Shown here: in pieces, positions 8,547-16,184 of the stretch | How the letters are laid out: each line of letters starts with the position of its first letter | Position numbering within the stretch: position 1 is the stretch's first letter | From: Caldovatus sediminis | Lineage (GTDB): Bacteria; Pseudomonadota; Alphaproteobacteria; Acetobacterales; Acetobacteraceae | Reading direction: 5' to 3' | DNA: 64,000 nt | Assembly (NCBI RefSeq): GCF_014644455.1 | Contig: NZ_BMKS01000005.1 | Span: forward strand, 166,261 to 230,260 | Notes under the pieces: model-generated | Databases searched by the model: none | Told to the model about the DNA's origin: nothing | Seen by the model: only the letters and a program-made list of their open reading frames with translations | Position numbers and translations under genes: made by a program

Positions 8547-9817
8547 CAGCCGGCCCGTCCGGGCTGCGGCACCGTCGCCGCCGCGCCGGCCGCGTCGCGC
8601 GACCGGGCCGCGGCTTCGACCACGGCGCAGAACCGCTCGGCGAGCAGCCGCCGGTCCCAGCGCCGCACCGCCTGCGCCCGCGCCGCCGCGCCGAGCCGCC
8701 GCCGCCGCTCGGGATCGGCGGCCAGCGCGGCGAGGGCGGCGCCGAGCGCCGCCGCATCGCCGGGCGGCACGCTGACCCCGCACGGCCCGTCGGCGAGCAG
8801 GCGCGCCGCTCGGCCCGGCAGGTTGGAGACCACCGGCAGGCCGGCGGCGAGGTAGTCCATCAGCTTGTTCGGCGCCGTCCACTCCGCGAAGGCGGGGACC
8901 GGCGCGAGGCACTGCACGCCGATCTGGCTCCCCGCCAGCAGCGCGGCGAGCCGCGTCTTGGGCAGCGGGTCGAGGAAGGTGACGTTGCCGAGCCCCTCGC
9001 GCGCCGCGCGCGCGACCAGCGCCGGCTTCTCCGCCCCCTCGCCGGCCAGCACCAGGCGCAGGTGCCGCTCGCCCCGCGCCTGCAGCCAGGCGGCGGCGTC
9101 GAGGAGCCGGTCGAGCCCGTTCGCCCGCCCGTGCGCCCCGGCATAGACCGCCAGCACCTCCCGGGACGCCGCCTCGGGCGGGCGCCAGGGCGCGACCTGC
9201 GGGCCGAACAGGTCGAGGTCGCAGCCGTTCGGCACCACGGCGACGCGCCCCGGGTCGGCGCCGCGGGCGATCGCCGTCTCCGCCATGCCCTCGGAGAGCG
9301 CCACCACGGCGGCGGCGCGGCGGCAGGCGGCGGTGGCGAGCGGCTCCATCGCCGCGAGCAGCGGGCGCGGCACGCCGCCGAGGGCGCGCGGCAGCTCGGG
9401 CCAGGGGTCGCGGATCTCGAAGACGAAGGGCGTGCCGCGCAGGCGCGCGGCGAGCAGCGCCGGCAGGGCGACGGTGAGCGGGGTCGAGCTCGCCACCACG
9501 ACGTCCCAGCTCCGGCGCAGGGCGAGCGGCGCGGCGGCGGCGGCGAAGGCCAGGAAGGCGGCGCTGCGCGCGGCGATCCCCTGGGCGTTGCCGCAGGGGA
9601 TGGCGAACTCGACCAGGTCGAGCCCGGCGACCCGGCCCGTGCGGCGGCCGCCGCGGAACGCGAGCGACTCCAGCCCGGTGGTCGCGCCCGCGTAGCGCCC
9701 GCAGGCGAGCGTCACGGCGTGGCCGCGCGCCAGCAGCGCCCGCGCCATGGCGAAGGCGCGCGTCGCCGTCGCGCCGGCGGGCAGGGAGAAGTGCTGGTGC
9801 AGGTAGAGGACGCGCAT
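8546..9817 (-). CDS. WbuB-like GT4 glycosyltransferase
   Basis: A GT-B glycosyltransferase for the repeat unit, active at the cytoplasmic membrane face. It has 423 residues. It begins MRVLYLHQHFSLPAGA, typical of the WbuB subgroup that transfers amino sugars such as FucNAc. The central part has FVFEIRDPWPELPRALG and VVPNGCDLDLF, and the C-domain has NKLMDYLAAGLPVVSNLPG at the nucleotide-sugar site. ATG 9817 gives the family N-terminus. It lies 19 bases after the aminotransferase stop and overlaps the 2-epimerase start by one base. The WbuB resemblance fits a cluster that makes amino-deoxy sugars, but the sugar is inferred. Confidence 0.9.
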   Translation of the reverse strand: MRVLYLHQHFSLPAGATATRAFAMARALLARGHAVTLACGRYAGATTGLESLAFRGGRRTGRVAGLDLVEFAIPCGNAQGIAARSAAFLAFAAAAAPLALRRSWDVVVASSTPLTVALPALLAARLRGTPFVFEIRDPWPELPRALGGVPRPLLAAMEPLATAACRRAAAVVALSEGMAETAIARGADPGRVAVVPNGCDLDLFGPQVAPWRPPEAASREVLAVYAGAHGRANGLDRLLDAAAWLQARGERHLRLVLAGEGAEKPALVARAAREGLGNVTFLDPLPKTRLAALLAGSQIGVQCLAPVPAFAEWTAPNKLMDYLAAGLPVVSNLPGRAARLLADGPCGVSVPPGDAAALGAALAALAADPERRRRLGAAARAQAVRRWDRRLLAERFCAVVEAAARSRDAAGAAATVPQPGRAG

Positions 9818-9836
9818 CGGCGTTCGGCGCCCCGGT

Positions 9837-11114
9837 TCAGCCGAAGCGCCGCCGGCAGCAGCGCCGCACCACCTCGATCACCACCGCCTGCTCGGCCTCC
9901 GTCATGGCGCTGCCGGAGGGGAGGCAGAGGCCGCGCTCGAACAGCCGCGCGGCGACGGCGCCGCCGGCGGCCGGGGCGTCGCGGAAGGCGGGCTGGAGGT
10001 GCAGGGGCTTCCACACCGGCCGGCTCTCGATGCCGGCCGCGGCGAGCGCGTGGCGCACCGCCTCGCGGTCGGCGCCGAAGGCCTCCGGGTCGAACAGCGC
10101 CACGGAGAGCCAGCGGGTGCTGCGGCCCCAGGGCGGCTCGGGCATCAGGGAGACGCCGGGGAGTTCGGCGAAGGCGGCGGCGTAGCGCGCGAAGATCGCG
10201 CGCCGCGCCGCGACCCGCTCCTCCAGCGCCGCGATCTGCGCCAGGCCGACCGAGGCGAGCACCGAGGAGAGGCCGTAGGAGTAGCCGGTCGTCTCGTGCT
10301 GGTAGTGCGGCGCCGGCTCCTTGGCCTGGGCGGCGAGGTGGCGGGCGCGGGCGATCGGCAGCGGGTCCTCCGCGCAGAGCGCGCCGCCGCCGCCGGCGGT
10401 GACGATCTTGTTGCCGTTGAAGGAGAGGGCGGCGAAGCGCGCGCCGCGCCCGGCGTGCCGGCCGCGGTAGAGGGCGCCGAGCGTCTCGGCGCTGTCGCTC
10501 ACCACGGGCACGCCCCAGCGGTCGCAGACGGCGAGGATGGCGTCGAGGTCGCAGCTCTGCCCGTAGAGCCCGACGCTGACCACGGCGCGCGGCAGCCTCC
10601 CGCGCGCCGCCGCCGCCGCCAGCTCGCGCCCGAGCAGGGCGGGATCGAGCGTCCAGCTCTCCGGCGTGACGTCGAGGAAGCGCGGGATGGCGCCCATCTG
10701 CACCGCGGGCGCGATGGTGGCGACGAAGGTCAGGGTCTGGGTCCAGACCTCGTCGCCGGGCCCGAGGCCGAGGCAGCGATAGGCGAGGTGCAGCGCCGCG
10801 GTGCCGGAGGCGACGGCGAGCACGTGCGGGAAGCCGGTGGCGGCGGCGATCGCCGCCTCGAAGGCCTCGGGCACCGGGCCGGCGGGGGCGACCCAGCCGC
10901 TCTCCAGCGTGCTGCGCAGGAGGTCGAGCTCGCCGCCGGTCAGGTGCGGCGGGGAGAGGTGGAGGCGGCGCGGCACGATGGCCGCGTCCTCGCCCGTCGG
11001 GGCGAGCGTGTCGGCGCGCCTGTCGGGTCGGGCGGGGATGGCCTGCCGGGCCTCCGGCGGCCGGAACGCCAGGAGCGGATCGGCGGATCGCGGGACCAGG
11101 CGGGGCTGGGTCAT
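9837..11114 (-). CDS. PglE-like UDP-4-keto-6-deoxy-HexNAc aminotransferase
   Basis: A PLP aminotransferase of the DegT/DnrJ family, distinct from the WbpE-like one in the same operon. It has 425 residues. The core LHLSPPHLTGGE (51-62) followed by SGWVAPAGP is the PglE/LegC signature. SGTAALHLAYR (103-113) binds phosphate, and the PLP Lys is K236 in SFNGNKIVTAGGGG, where PglE also has a GNK motif. It would aminate the 4-keto product of the WbpM/PglF-like dehydratase. Residues 1-50 are an unusual extension. Codon third positions there are as G/C-rich as in the core, so I keep ATG 11114. A GTG at 10973 would give the normal family length and has a GCGAGGA site upstream. No PglD-type acetyltransferase is visible. 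Confidence 0.9.
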   Translation of the reverse strand: MTQPRLVPRSADPLLAFRPPEARQAIPARPDRRADTLAPTGEDAAIVPRRLHLSPPHLTGGELDLLRSTLESGWVAPAGPVPEAFEAAIAAATGFPHVLAVASGTAALHLAYRCLGLGPGDEVWTQTLTFVATIAPAVQMGAIPRFLDVTPESWTLDPALLGRELAAAAARGRLPRAVVSVGLYGQSCDLDAILAVCDRWGVPVVSDSAETLGALYRGRHAGRGARFAALSFNGNKIVTAGGGGALCAEDPLPIARARHLAAQAKEPAPHYQHETTGYSYGLSSVLASVGLAQIAALEERVAARRAIFARYAAAFAELPGVSLMPEPPWGRSTRWLSVALFDPEAFGADREAVRHALAAAGIESRPVWKPLHLQPAFRDAPAAGGAVAARLFERGLCLPSGSAMTEAEQAVVIEVVRRCCRRRFG

Positions 11115-11126
11115 CACCGTTTTGGC

Positions 11127-11146
11127 TGCTCGCTCTCGCGCGAGCA
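11127..11146. promoter_or_regulatory. Stem-loop in the leader of the PglE-like gene
   Basis: TGCTCGC (11127-11133) and GCGAGCA (11140-11146) pair perfectly around six bases. It ends 12 bases before the ATG at 11114, in the only long gap (11115-11234) of the upper minus-strand operon. That gap is less GC-rich than its surroundings. The hairpin could hide the ribosome-binding region or end transcripts coming from the PglC-like gene. Only the pairing is seen; any effect is inferred. Confidence 0.3.
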
Positions 11147-11234
11147 TGATGGCCGAGAACAAGGCCTGCGGTTGATGCCGTTCCTCGCGGTTTGTTGATT
11201 TGACGCGCGCGCAACCGAGGATTGACGGAGGGCG

Positions 11235-11864
11235 TCACGCCTCGCCGCGCGCGGCCGGCGGTTCGGCGCCCGACCCCGGCGCGGCGGCGAATCGCGGCAT
11301 GGTCGCATGGCCGGGCGCGCTGACGCCGTGGCCGCGCAGCACCACGCCCAGGCAGGCCAGGATCAGGCGCAGGTCGCGCGCGAGGCATGGCGGCGCCTCG
11401 GCATACCGGGCGTCGAGCTCCAGCCGCACCTCCCAGGGCACCGCATTGCGGCCCGCTGCCTGCGCGAGCCCGGCGAGGCCCGGCCGCACCGCGAGGCGCA
11501 GCGCCTGGCGCGGAGTATAGAGCGGCGTGTAGTCCGGCGGCAGCGGCCGCGGGCCGACCAGCGACATCTCGCCGCGCAGCACGTTGACGAGCTGCGGGAT
11601 CTCGTCGAGGGCCGTGGCGCGCAGCCAGCGGCCGAGCGGGGTCAGGCGCGCCGCGTCCTCGCCCGCACCGTCGCGCATGCTGCGCAGCTTGAGCAGCGTG
11701 AAGGGCGCGCCGCCGCGCCCGGCGCGGCGCTGGCGGAACAGCACCGGCCGGCCGAGCGTGGCGCGCACCGCGAGTGCCGCCGCCGCCAGCACCGGCGCGA
11801 GCAGCACGAGCAGCGCCGCCGCCGCGGCGACGTCCAGGGCGCGCTTGCCCCAGCGCTCATACAT
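11235..11864 (-). CDS. PglC/WcaJ-like monotopic initiating phosphoglycosyl transferase
   Basis: Transfers a sugar-1-phosphate from UDP-sugar to undecaprenyl phosphate, the first committed step of repeat-unit assembly, at the inner membrane. It has 209 residues, the small PglC-like size lacking the four N-terminal helices of WbaP/WcaJ. There is one hydrophobic re-entrant segment at about 10-34, the catalytic Asp-Glu pair D87-E88 in LDEIPQ, and the conserved GPRPLPPDYTPLY at 104-116. ATG 11864 is chosen because MYERWGKRALD is the conserved beginning. It overlaps the Wzy-like gene by 8 bases. With the PglF- and PglE-like enzymes downstream, a diamino-sugar phosphate is a reasonable substrate guess. 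A second initiating enzyme of a different fold is encoded at 21297-22364. Confidence 0.92.
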   Translation of the reverse strand: MYERWGKRALDVAAAAALLVLLAPVLAAAALAVRATLGRPVLFRQRRAGRGGAPFTLLKLRSMRDGAGEDAARLTPLGRWLRATALDEIPQLVNVLRGEMSLVGPRPLPPDYTPLYTPRQALRLAVRPGLAGLAQAAGRNAVPWEVRLELDARYAEAPPCLARDLRLILACLGVVLRGHGVSAPGHATMPRFAAAPGSGAEPPAARGEA

Positions 11865-13155
11865 CGCGCCGACGGCTCCCGGGGATGGCCGCCGCCGGGC
11901 GCGGCCCCGCCCCGATGCCGAGGCTGAGCGCGAGGCCGAGCGCGAACCACGCCATCCGGTTGCCGAGGTCGGTCGAGACCAGCACCGCGACCGCCATCGG
12001 CAGCACCAGCGCGGCGATGCGCGCCGCCCGGCCGGGCTCCGCCCGCGCGCCGAGCGCGCACGCTGCGACCCCCGCGCCACCGAAGGCGATCAGCCACAGC
12101 GCGAAGCCGGGCAATCCGCCCTCGGCCAGCGCCTCCAGCGCGTGGCTGTGGGGGTGGAGGCCGCGCCGCTCGCCGTGCCCGGCGGCGATGGCGAAGCCGC
12201 CGGGGCCGAGGCCGAAGGGCGCCGTCCCGCCCGCCTCGCGCAGCGCCGCGGCCCAGAGCGGCGCACGGCCGGAGGAGATGCCGATGGCGGGATCGGCCAG
12301 GCGCTCGAGCGTGCGCAACCCCTCGACCCGGGACGGGTCGAGGAGCAGCAGGGCGAGGCCGGCGAAGATGGCGAGCGCCGCCAGCAGCGCCCAGGCCAGG
12401 GCGTCGAGCGGACGGCCGCCGCGCCAGAGGCGCAGCGCCGGCGCGAGCCCCGCGGCGAGGACGAGCCCCGCCAGCGCCGCCCGCCCCCCCGGCAGCAGCG
12501 CCGCCAGCGCGAGCCCGGCGAGCACCGCGCCCCAGCGCAGCGCGGCGGCGGGCCGCCGGTGCAGCCGCGCCTCGGCGGCGCGGATGGCGGCGAGGCCGGC
12601 GGCGGAGGCGATGGCGAGGCCGGCGAGCTGGTACTGCACGCGGAGCTGGTCGGGCGGCGTCGTGCCGGCGGTGCCGCCCAGCACCACCTGCTCGGTCGCC
12701 AGCCCCCAGGCGACGGTGGCCGCGGTGAGCGCGCCGATCGCCAGGGTGGCGGCGCAGAAGGCACGCCGCGCCCGCGCCTCGGCGCCGATGGCGAGGCCGG
12801 CGAGCAGCATCGCCGGGCCGAGCAGCACCGCCTCCGGCAGCTTGGCGGCAAGGATTCCGGCCGAGCGCGACCAGGCGCCGGCCAGCACGAGCCAGAGCCA
12901 CAGCGCCGCCGCCGCCGCGAGCGGGAGGCCGAGCGCGGGCGCGAGCCGCCAGCGGCGCGCCTCGGCGCAGAGCATCAGCGCCAGGGCGGGGAGCAGGAGC
13001 GCCAGGGCGGCGAGGGTCAGGTCGAAGGGCAGCGCCGCGCCGGGCGGCGTGGACTTCAGCGCGCCCGCGAAGTGCAGCGCGGCGCCGGACAGCCCGGCAA
13101 GGACGGCGGGCGGCGCGGCGGCGCCCATCGCCGGGCCGGCGGAGCCGTCAGCCAT
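11857..13155 (-). CDS. O-antigen ligase/Wzy-type polymerase, polytopic membrane protein
   Basis: Joins lipid-linked oligosaccharides on the periplasmic side of the inner membrane, as polymerase or ligase. It has 432 residues with about ten hydrophobic helices and a periplasmic loop carrying the Wzy_C/ligase motifs GRAPLWAAALREAG, GLGPGGFA and HPHSHALEALAEGG. The His-containing HPHSHALE segment is the hallmark. It starts at ATG 13155, overlapping the co-polymerase gene by 8 bases, and ends inside the start of the PglC-like gene, again by 8 bases. The order Wzz, Wzy, initiating transferase suggests it is the polymerase. Sequence alone does not separate polymerase from ligase. Confidence 0.87.
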   Translation of the reverse strand: MADGSAGPAMGAAAPPAVLAGLSGAALHFAGALKSTPPGAALPFDLTLAALALLLPALALMLCAEARRWRLAPALGLPLAAAAALWLWLVLAGAWSRSAGILAAKLPEAVLLGPAMLLAGLAIGAEARARRAFCAATLAIGALTAATVAWGLATEQVVLGGTAGTTPPDQLRVQYQLAGLAIASAAGLAAIRAAEARLHRRPAAALRWGAVLAGLALAALLPGGRAALAGLVLAAGLAPALRLWRGGRPLDALAWALLAALAIFAGLALLLLDPSRVEGLRTLERLADPAIGISSGRAPLWAAALREAGGTAPFGLGPGGFAIAAGHGERRGLHPHSHALEALAEGGLPGFALWLIAFGGAGVAACALGARAEPGRAARIAALVLPMAVAVLVSTDLGNRMAWFALGLALSLGIGAGPRPAAAIPGSRRRDV

Positions 13156-14137
13156 GGCCGAAGCGGCCCTCGCCGGGCGGACGTGGCGGGCGCGGTATCG
13201 GCCCGCCGGCCGGAAGCGCCTCCGGCGCGCGCGGCCCGTCCGGTCGGGGCGGCGCCCGGGGCGAGCCGGACCGGCGATCCGCACCGGGGGCCGCGCGCGG
13301 TTCCGCGTCGGCGACGCCGCGCAGCAGCGCCGCGCACGAGGCCGCGCCGAGCACCGCCATGGGCGCGGCGAGCGCCAGCAGGGCGAGCAGCAGGGGGCGG
13401 TTCGGCAGCGACGGGCGCAGCTCGACCGCGGGGGCGGCGACCAGCCGCGCCGCCACCGCCTCGTCCGCCGCCACGATCAGCCCGGCGCGCTGCTGCTGGG
13501 CGAGCAGCTCGTAGAGGCTCTGGCGCAGGAACAGGTCGCGCTCCTCGGCCAGCCGGCGCTCCAGCGCCGCGACGCGGCGCCGCGCCACCTCGGCGAGGTC
13601 GGCGCGGACCTTGGCCTCGGCGAAGGCGTGCAGGCGCTGCAGCGCGTCGAGCGCGGCGGCGCGGTCGCGATGCGCGAGCGCGACCGACCAGGTGACGGAG
13701 GTGAGGCTCTGCGTCACCGCGAGGCTGCGCGCGAGCCAGGCCTGCACGTCGTCGAGATCGGCCTCGACGCGCAGGCCGAGCAGGCCGCGCAGCCAGCCCG
13801 TCGGGCCGGAGGCGCGCTGCCCGGTGAGGTCGGCAAGGATGCCGGTCTCGCGCGCCAGCAGCTGCGCCGCCTCGCGCGAGCGCAGCGCGCCGAGATAGAC
13901 GGCGAAGTTGCCGGTCGGCCGCGGGTCGAGCAGCCCGGCCGCGGGGAAGGGCGCCGGGGCGAGGAGCGAGGAGACGGCGATCGCCGTCGTCTCCGCCGGC
14001 GCCACTACCGCCTCCGCGACGTAGCGGCGCGGCCAGGACAGGATCAGCGCCGCGCCCGCGAGCCAGAGCGCGAGCGTCGCCAGCAGCGCGGCGCGTCGCA
14101 TCCGCCAGAGGGCGCGCAGGAGGAGCTCGAGCGGCAT
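13148..14137 (-). CDS. Wzz-like polysaccharide co-polymerase (chain-length regulator)
   Basis: An inner-membrane protein controlling polymer length together with Wzy. It has 329 residues with two transmembrane helices, about 15-34 and 249-271. A mostly helical periplasmic domain lies between them, with a coiled-coil-prone stretch around AEVARRRVAALERRLAEERD. The Pro-rich stretch just before TM2 (PSLPNRP) is typical. The cytoplasmic tail of about 55 residues is Pro/Arg-rich and has no Walker motifs, so this is not a Wzc/BY-kinase fusion and no separate kinase gene is seen. ATG 14137 is preferred. It lies 48 bases after the heparinase-like gene and is probably in the same transcript. Confidence 0.82.
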   Translation of the reverse strand: MPLELLLRALWRMRRAALLATLALWLAGAALILSWPRRYVAEAVVAPAETTAIAVSSLLAPAPFPAAGLLDPRPTGNFAVYLGALRSREAAQLLARETGILADLTGQRASGPTGWLRGLLGLRVEADLDDVQAWLARSLAVTQSLTSVTWSVALAHRDRAAALDALQRLHAFAEAKVRADLAEVARRRVAALERRLAEERDLFLRQSLYELLAQQQRAGLIVAADEAVAARLVAAPAVELRPSLPNRPLLLALLALAAPMAVLGAASCAALLRGVADAEPRAAPGADRRSGSPRAPPRPDGPRAPEALPAGGPIPRPPRPPGEGRFGHG

Positions 14138-14185
14138 GCCGATGGCCGACCCTGCGGCACGAGCGCGCGCGCCGGCAATGGCCGC

Positions 14186-16072
14186 TCAGGGCAGGCGCAG
14201 CACCGTGACGATCCGTGAAACCGGGGCGCGGGCGCGCAGCTCGAGCACCGGGGCGGGGCGGACCACGCCGTAGGCGGGGCTCTCCCAGCCCTGGACGAGC
14301 GCGGCTTGCAGCGGCGCGTCGGCCTGCGCCGAGAGCTGCGCGAGGGGGCCGCGCACGCCGTCCGGCAGGAGCGTCCAGTCGCCTGGGGCGAGGCGCCAGC
14401 GAACGACGATTTCACGGAAGACGCCAGCGACGCGGTCCTCGATTCGCCAGGTGCGGCCCTCGGCGGCGAGGGTGCGGGCGTGGGACCGGCCACGGTGGTC
14501 GGTGTAGCCGGCGCCGTCCGGCAGGGCCTCGGTGCGCGGCCAGCGGGCGAAGAGGAAGCGGCCGGCGCGCGGCATCTGGTCCTCGCCGTCGAAGGCGAGG
14601 GTGTTGTGCGCGGCGGTGCCGGTGAGGTGCGCGTGCCACCAGGCGTGCTCGGGCGGCGGGTTGTAGGCGCCGGTGCCGCCGTCGCGCAGCAGCGTGAGCG
14701 CGCCGTCGCGCAGCTCGAGGTGCAGCAGGTCGGCATGGCCGGGGCGGAAGCGCAGCGGGTGGCCGGTGCGCAGCAGTGCGTGGGCGCCGGCACAGGACAG
14801 GCCGAGCCAGCCTTCGGAGCGCCAGCGCGCGGGGGCGTGCCTGGCCGCCGTCGCCGCGCCTTGCCCGCCCCGGCCGGAAGCGGCGAGGTCGAGCCAGGCG
14901 CATCCCGGATCCGCCTCGTCCGCCGCCTCGTCCGGCACGAACAGGCGCAGCGCGCGCGCGATGCTGCCGCGCGCGTCCGCGGGCCCGAGGAGCGACAGAT
15001 CGGCGAGCGCCGAATCGTCGCAATGGCCGATGCGCGGCAGCGCGCCGGTCGTCGGCTCCATGACGCGGCGCAGCCAGAGCGCGGCGGCGCGGGCGCGCCC
15101 GGCGAACGGCGCCGGGAACTCCGGCGCGCCGTGCCGCCGGCGCAGCCACTCCGCCACCGCCAGCGTGTCGAGCAGCAGCCGGTGATAGCCGGGCGAGGGC
15201 TGGGCGAAGGCACCGCAGGGGGCGACCAGGCGCGCGACCGTCGCCGCGAGCCGCGCGCCGCCGCGGCGGGACATCGCCGGGTCGCCGAGCAGCAGGCCGG
15301 CGGCGAACAGGCCGGCGGCCTCGGAGACCGGGTGGTTGTTGTCCTGCGCCTCCGCATAGGCGGCGGTGGCGGCGATGCGGCGCGCGTGCAGCGCGATCAG
15401 CGCGCGCAGGCCGCCCGGCATCGCGGTGCGATCGCGGTCGGCATCGAGCAGGGCGAGGGCCAGCCCGAGGTGCAGCACGCGCAGCGCCGCCTCCTGCCCG
15501 CAGGCCCAGTTCGGGCCGCGCCAGGGCGGGTTGCGCGCGACCCAGTCGGCGAGTAGCGCCTCCATCCGCGCGCGGTGCGGCCCGGCGGGGTCGAGCCGCG
15601 CGGCCTGGGCGAGCAGCGGGAGCGCGGCGAGCCGGCTGCGCTCCCACACCGGGCGCACGTCGCCGGGGCCGAACAGGTCGAGCGCGAGGGCATGCGCCGT
15701 CGCCGGGAAGGGCCCGTGCCAGTCCTGCGGCGGCGACGGCGCGGCCGCGGCGGCGCCGAGCACGCGCGCGGCATGCCCGGGCGGCAGCGCCGGCGCCGGG
15801 CGCGGCAGGGACGGCGGCAGGAACGGCCCGGCGGGGACCGCCGCCTCGCCGAGCGCGCGTCGCGCGAGGCCCGCGGCCCGTTGCGCCCGGTGCAGCGCAT
15901 AGCGGGCCACCGCCCGCGGGCCGAGGCGCCAGGCCGCATCCGCCGCGACCGCCGCCTGGCGCAGGCGCCGCCGCGCGGCTCGCGCCAGCGCCCGGGCGCC
16001 TCCAGCCGGGCGCTGTTCCGGACGCGGCGTGTCCTCGGGGGCCGATCGTGAATTCAGGGTTAATCCCCGCAT
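14186..16072 (-). CDS. Heparinase II/III-family polysaccharide lyase-like protein
   Basis: Members of this family cleave uronic-acid-containing polysaccharides by beta-elimination, and homologues often sit in exopolysaccharide loci. It has 628 residues. An alpha-helical toroid region (about 80-400) carries NPPWRGPNWACGQEAALR, AQDNNHPVSEAAGLF and PSPGYHRLLLDTL. A beta-sandwich region from about 470 has HADLLHLELRDGALTLLRDGG, the His-rich HAWWHAHLTGTAAHNTLAFDG and an FREIVVRWRL stretch. Asn-Asn-His in DNNHP and the His/Tyr of SPGYH are plausible catalytic residues. No convincing signal peptide is seen, so the location is uncertain. ATG 16072 is the first gene of the minus-strand operon, divergent from the export gene. 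It could trim the polymer during export or act in turnover. Confidence 0.86.
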   Translation of the reverse strand: MRGLTLNSRSAPEDTPRPEQRPAGGARALARAARRRLRQAAVAADAAWRLGPRAVARYALHRAQRAAGLARRALGEAAVPAGPFLPPSLPRPAPALPPGHAARVLGAAAAAPSPPQDWHGPFPATAHALALDLFGPGDVRPVWERSRLAALPLLAQAARLDPAGPHRARMEALLADWVARNPPWRGPNWACGQEAALRVLHLGLALALLDADRDRTAMPGGLRALIALHARRIAATAAYAEAQDNNHPVSEAAGLFAAGLLLGDPAMSRRGGARLAATVARLVAPCGAFAQPSPGYHRLLLDTLAVAEWLRRRHGAPEFPAPFAGRARAAALWLRRVMEPTTGALPRIGHCDDSALADLSLLGPADARGSIARALRLFVPDEAADEADPGCAWLDLAASGRGGQGAATAARHAPARWRSEGWLGLSCAGAHALLRTGHPLRFRPGHADLLHLELRDGALTLLRDGGTGAYNPPPEHAWWHAHLTGTAAHNTLAFDGEDQMPRAGRFLFARWPRTEALPDGAGYTDHRGRSHARTLAAEGRTWRIEDRVAGVFREIVVRWRLAPGDWTLLPDGVRGPLAQLSAQADAPLQAALVQGWESPAYGVVRPAPVLELRARAPVSRIVTVLRLP

Positions 16073-16118
16073 CGAGACCCGGACGCGTCTGGACCCATCC
16101 TGCGGACCGCCTTTTGGT

Positions 16119-16137
16119 TGAAAGACCAGGACTTTCA
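16119..16137. promoter_or_regulatory. Inverted repeat TGAAAG-N7-CTTTCA between the two divergent polysaccharide arms
   Basis: TGAAAG (16119-16124) and CTTTCA (16132-16137) form a perfect 6-bp inverted repeat, with GGT and ACC a little further out on the two sides. It lies in the 112-base divergent region 16073-16184, the least GC-rich part of it. A TTGAAA-like -35 overlaps it on the plus strand. The position suggests an operator controlling both arms. Which regulator binds cannot be told. Confidence 0.38.
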
Positions 16138-16184
16138 CATACCGAAATCGGTTCTGCGATGCGAGGCGAGGCGACGCGCTGTCC

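Noticed and set aside
6244..8757. Fusion of a glycosyltransferase with a long N-terminal extension
   Set aside because: The first part is a shadow of the 2-epimerase gene, which has its own complete frame and motifs. The real start is ATG 7434, coupled by ATGA.
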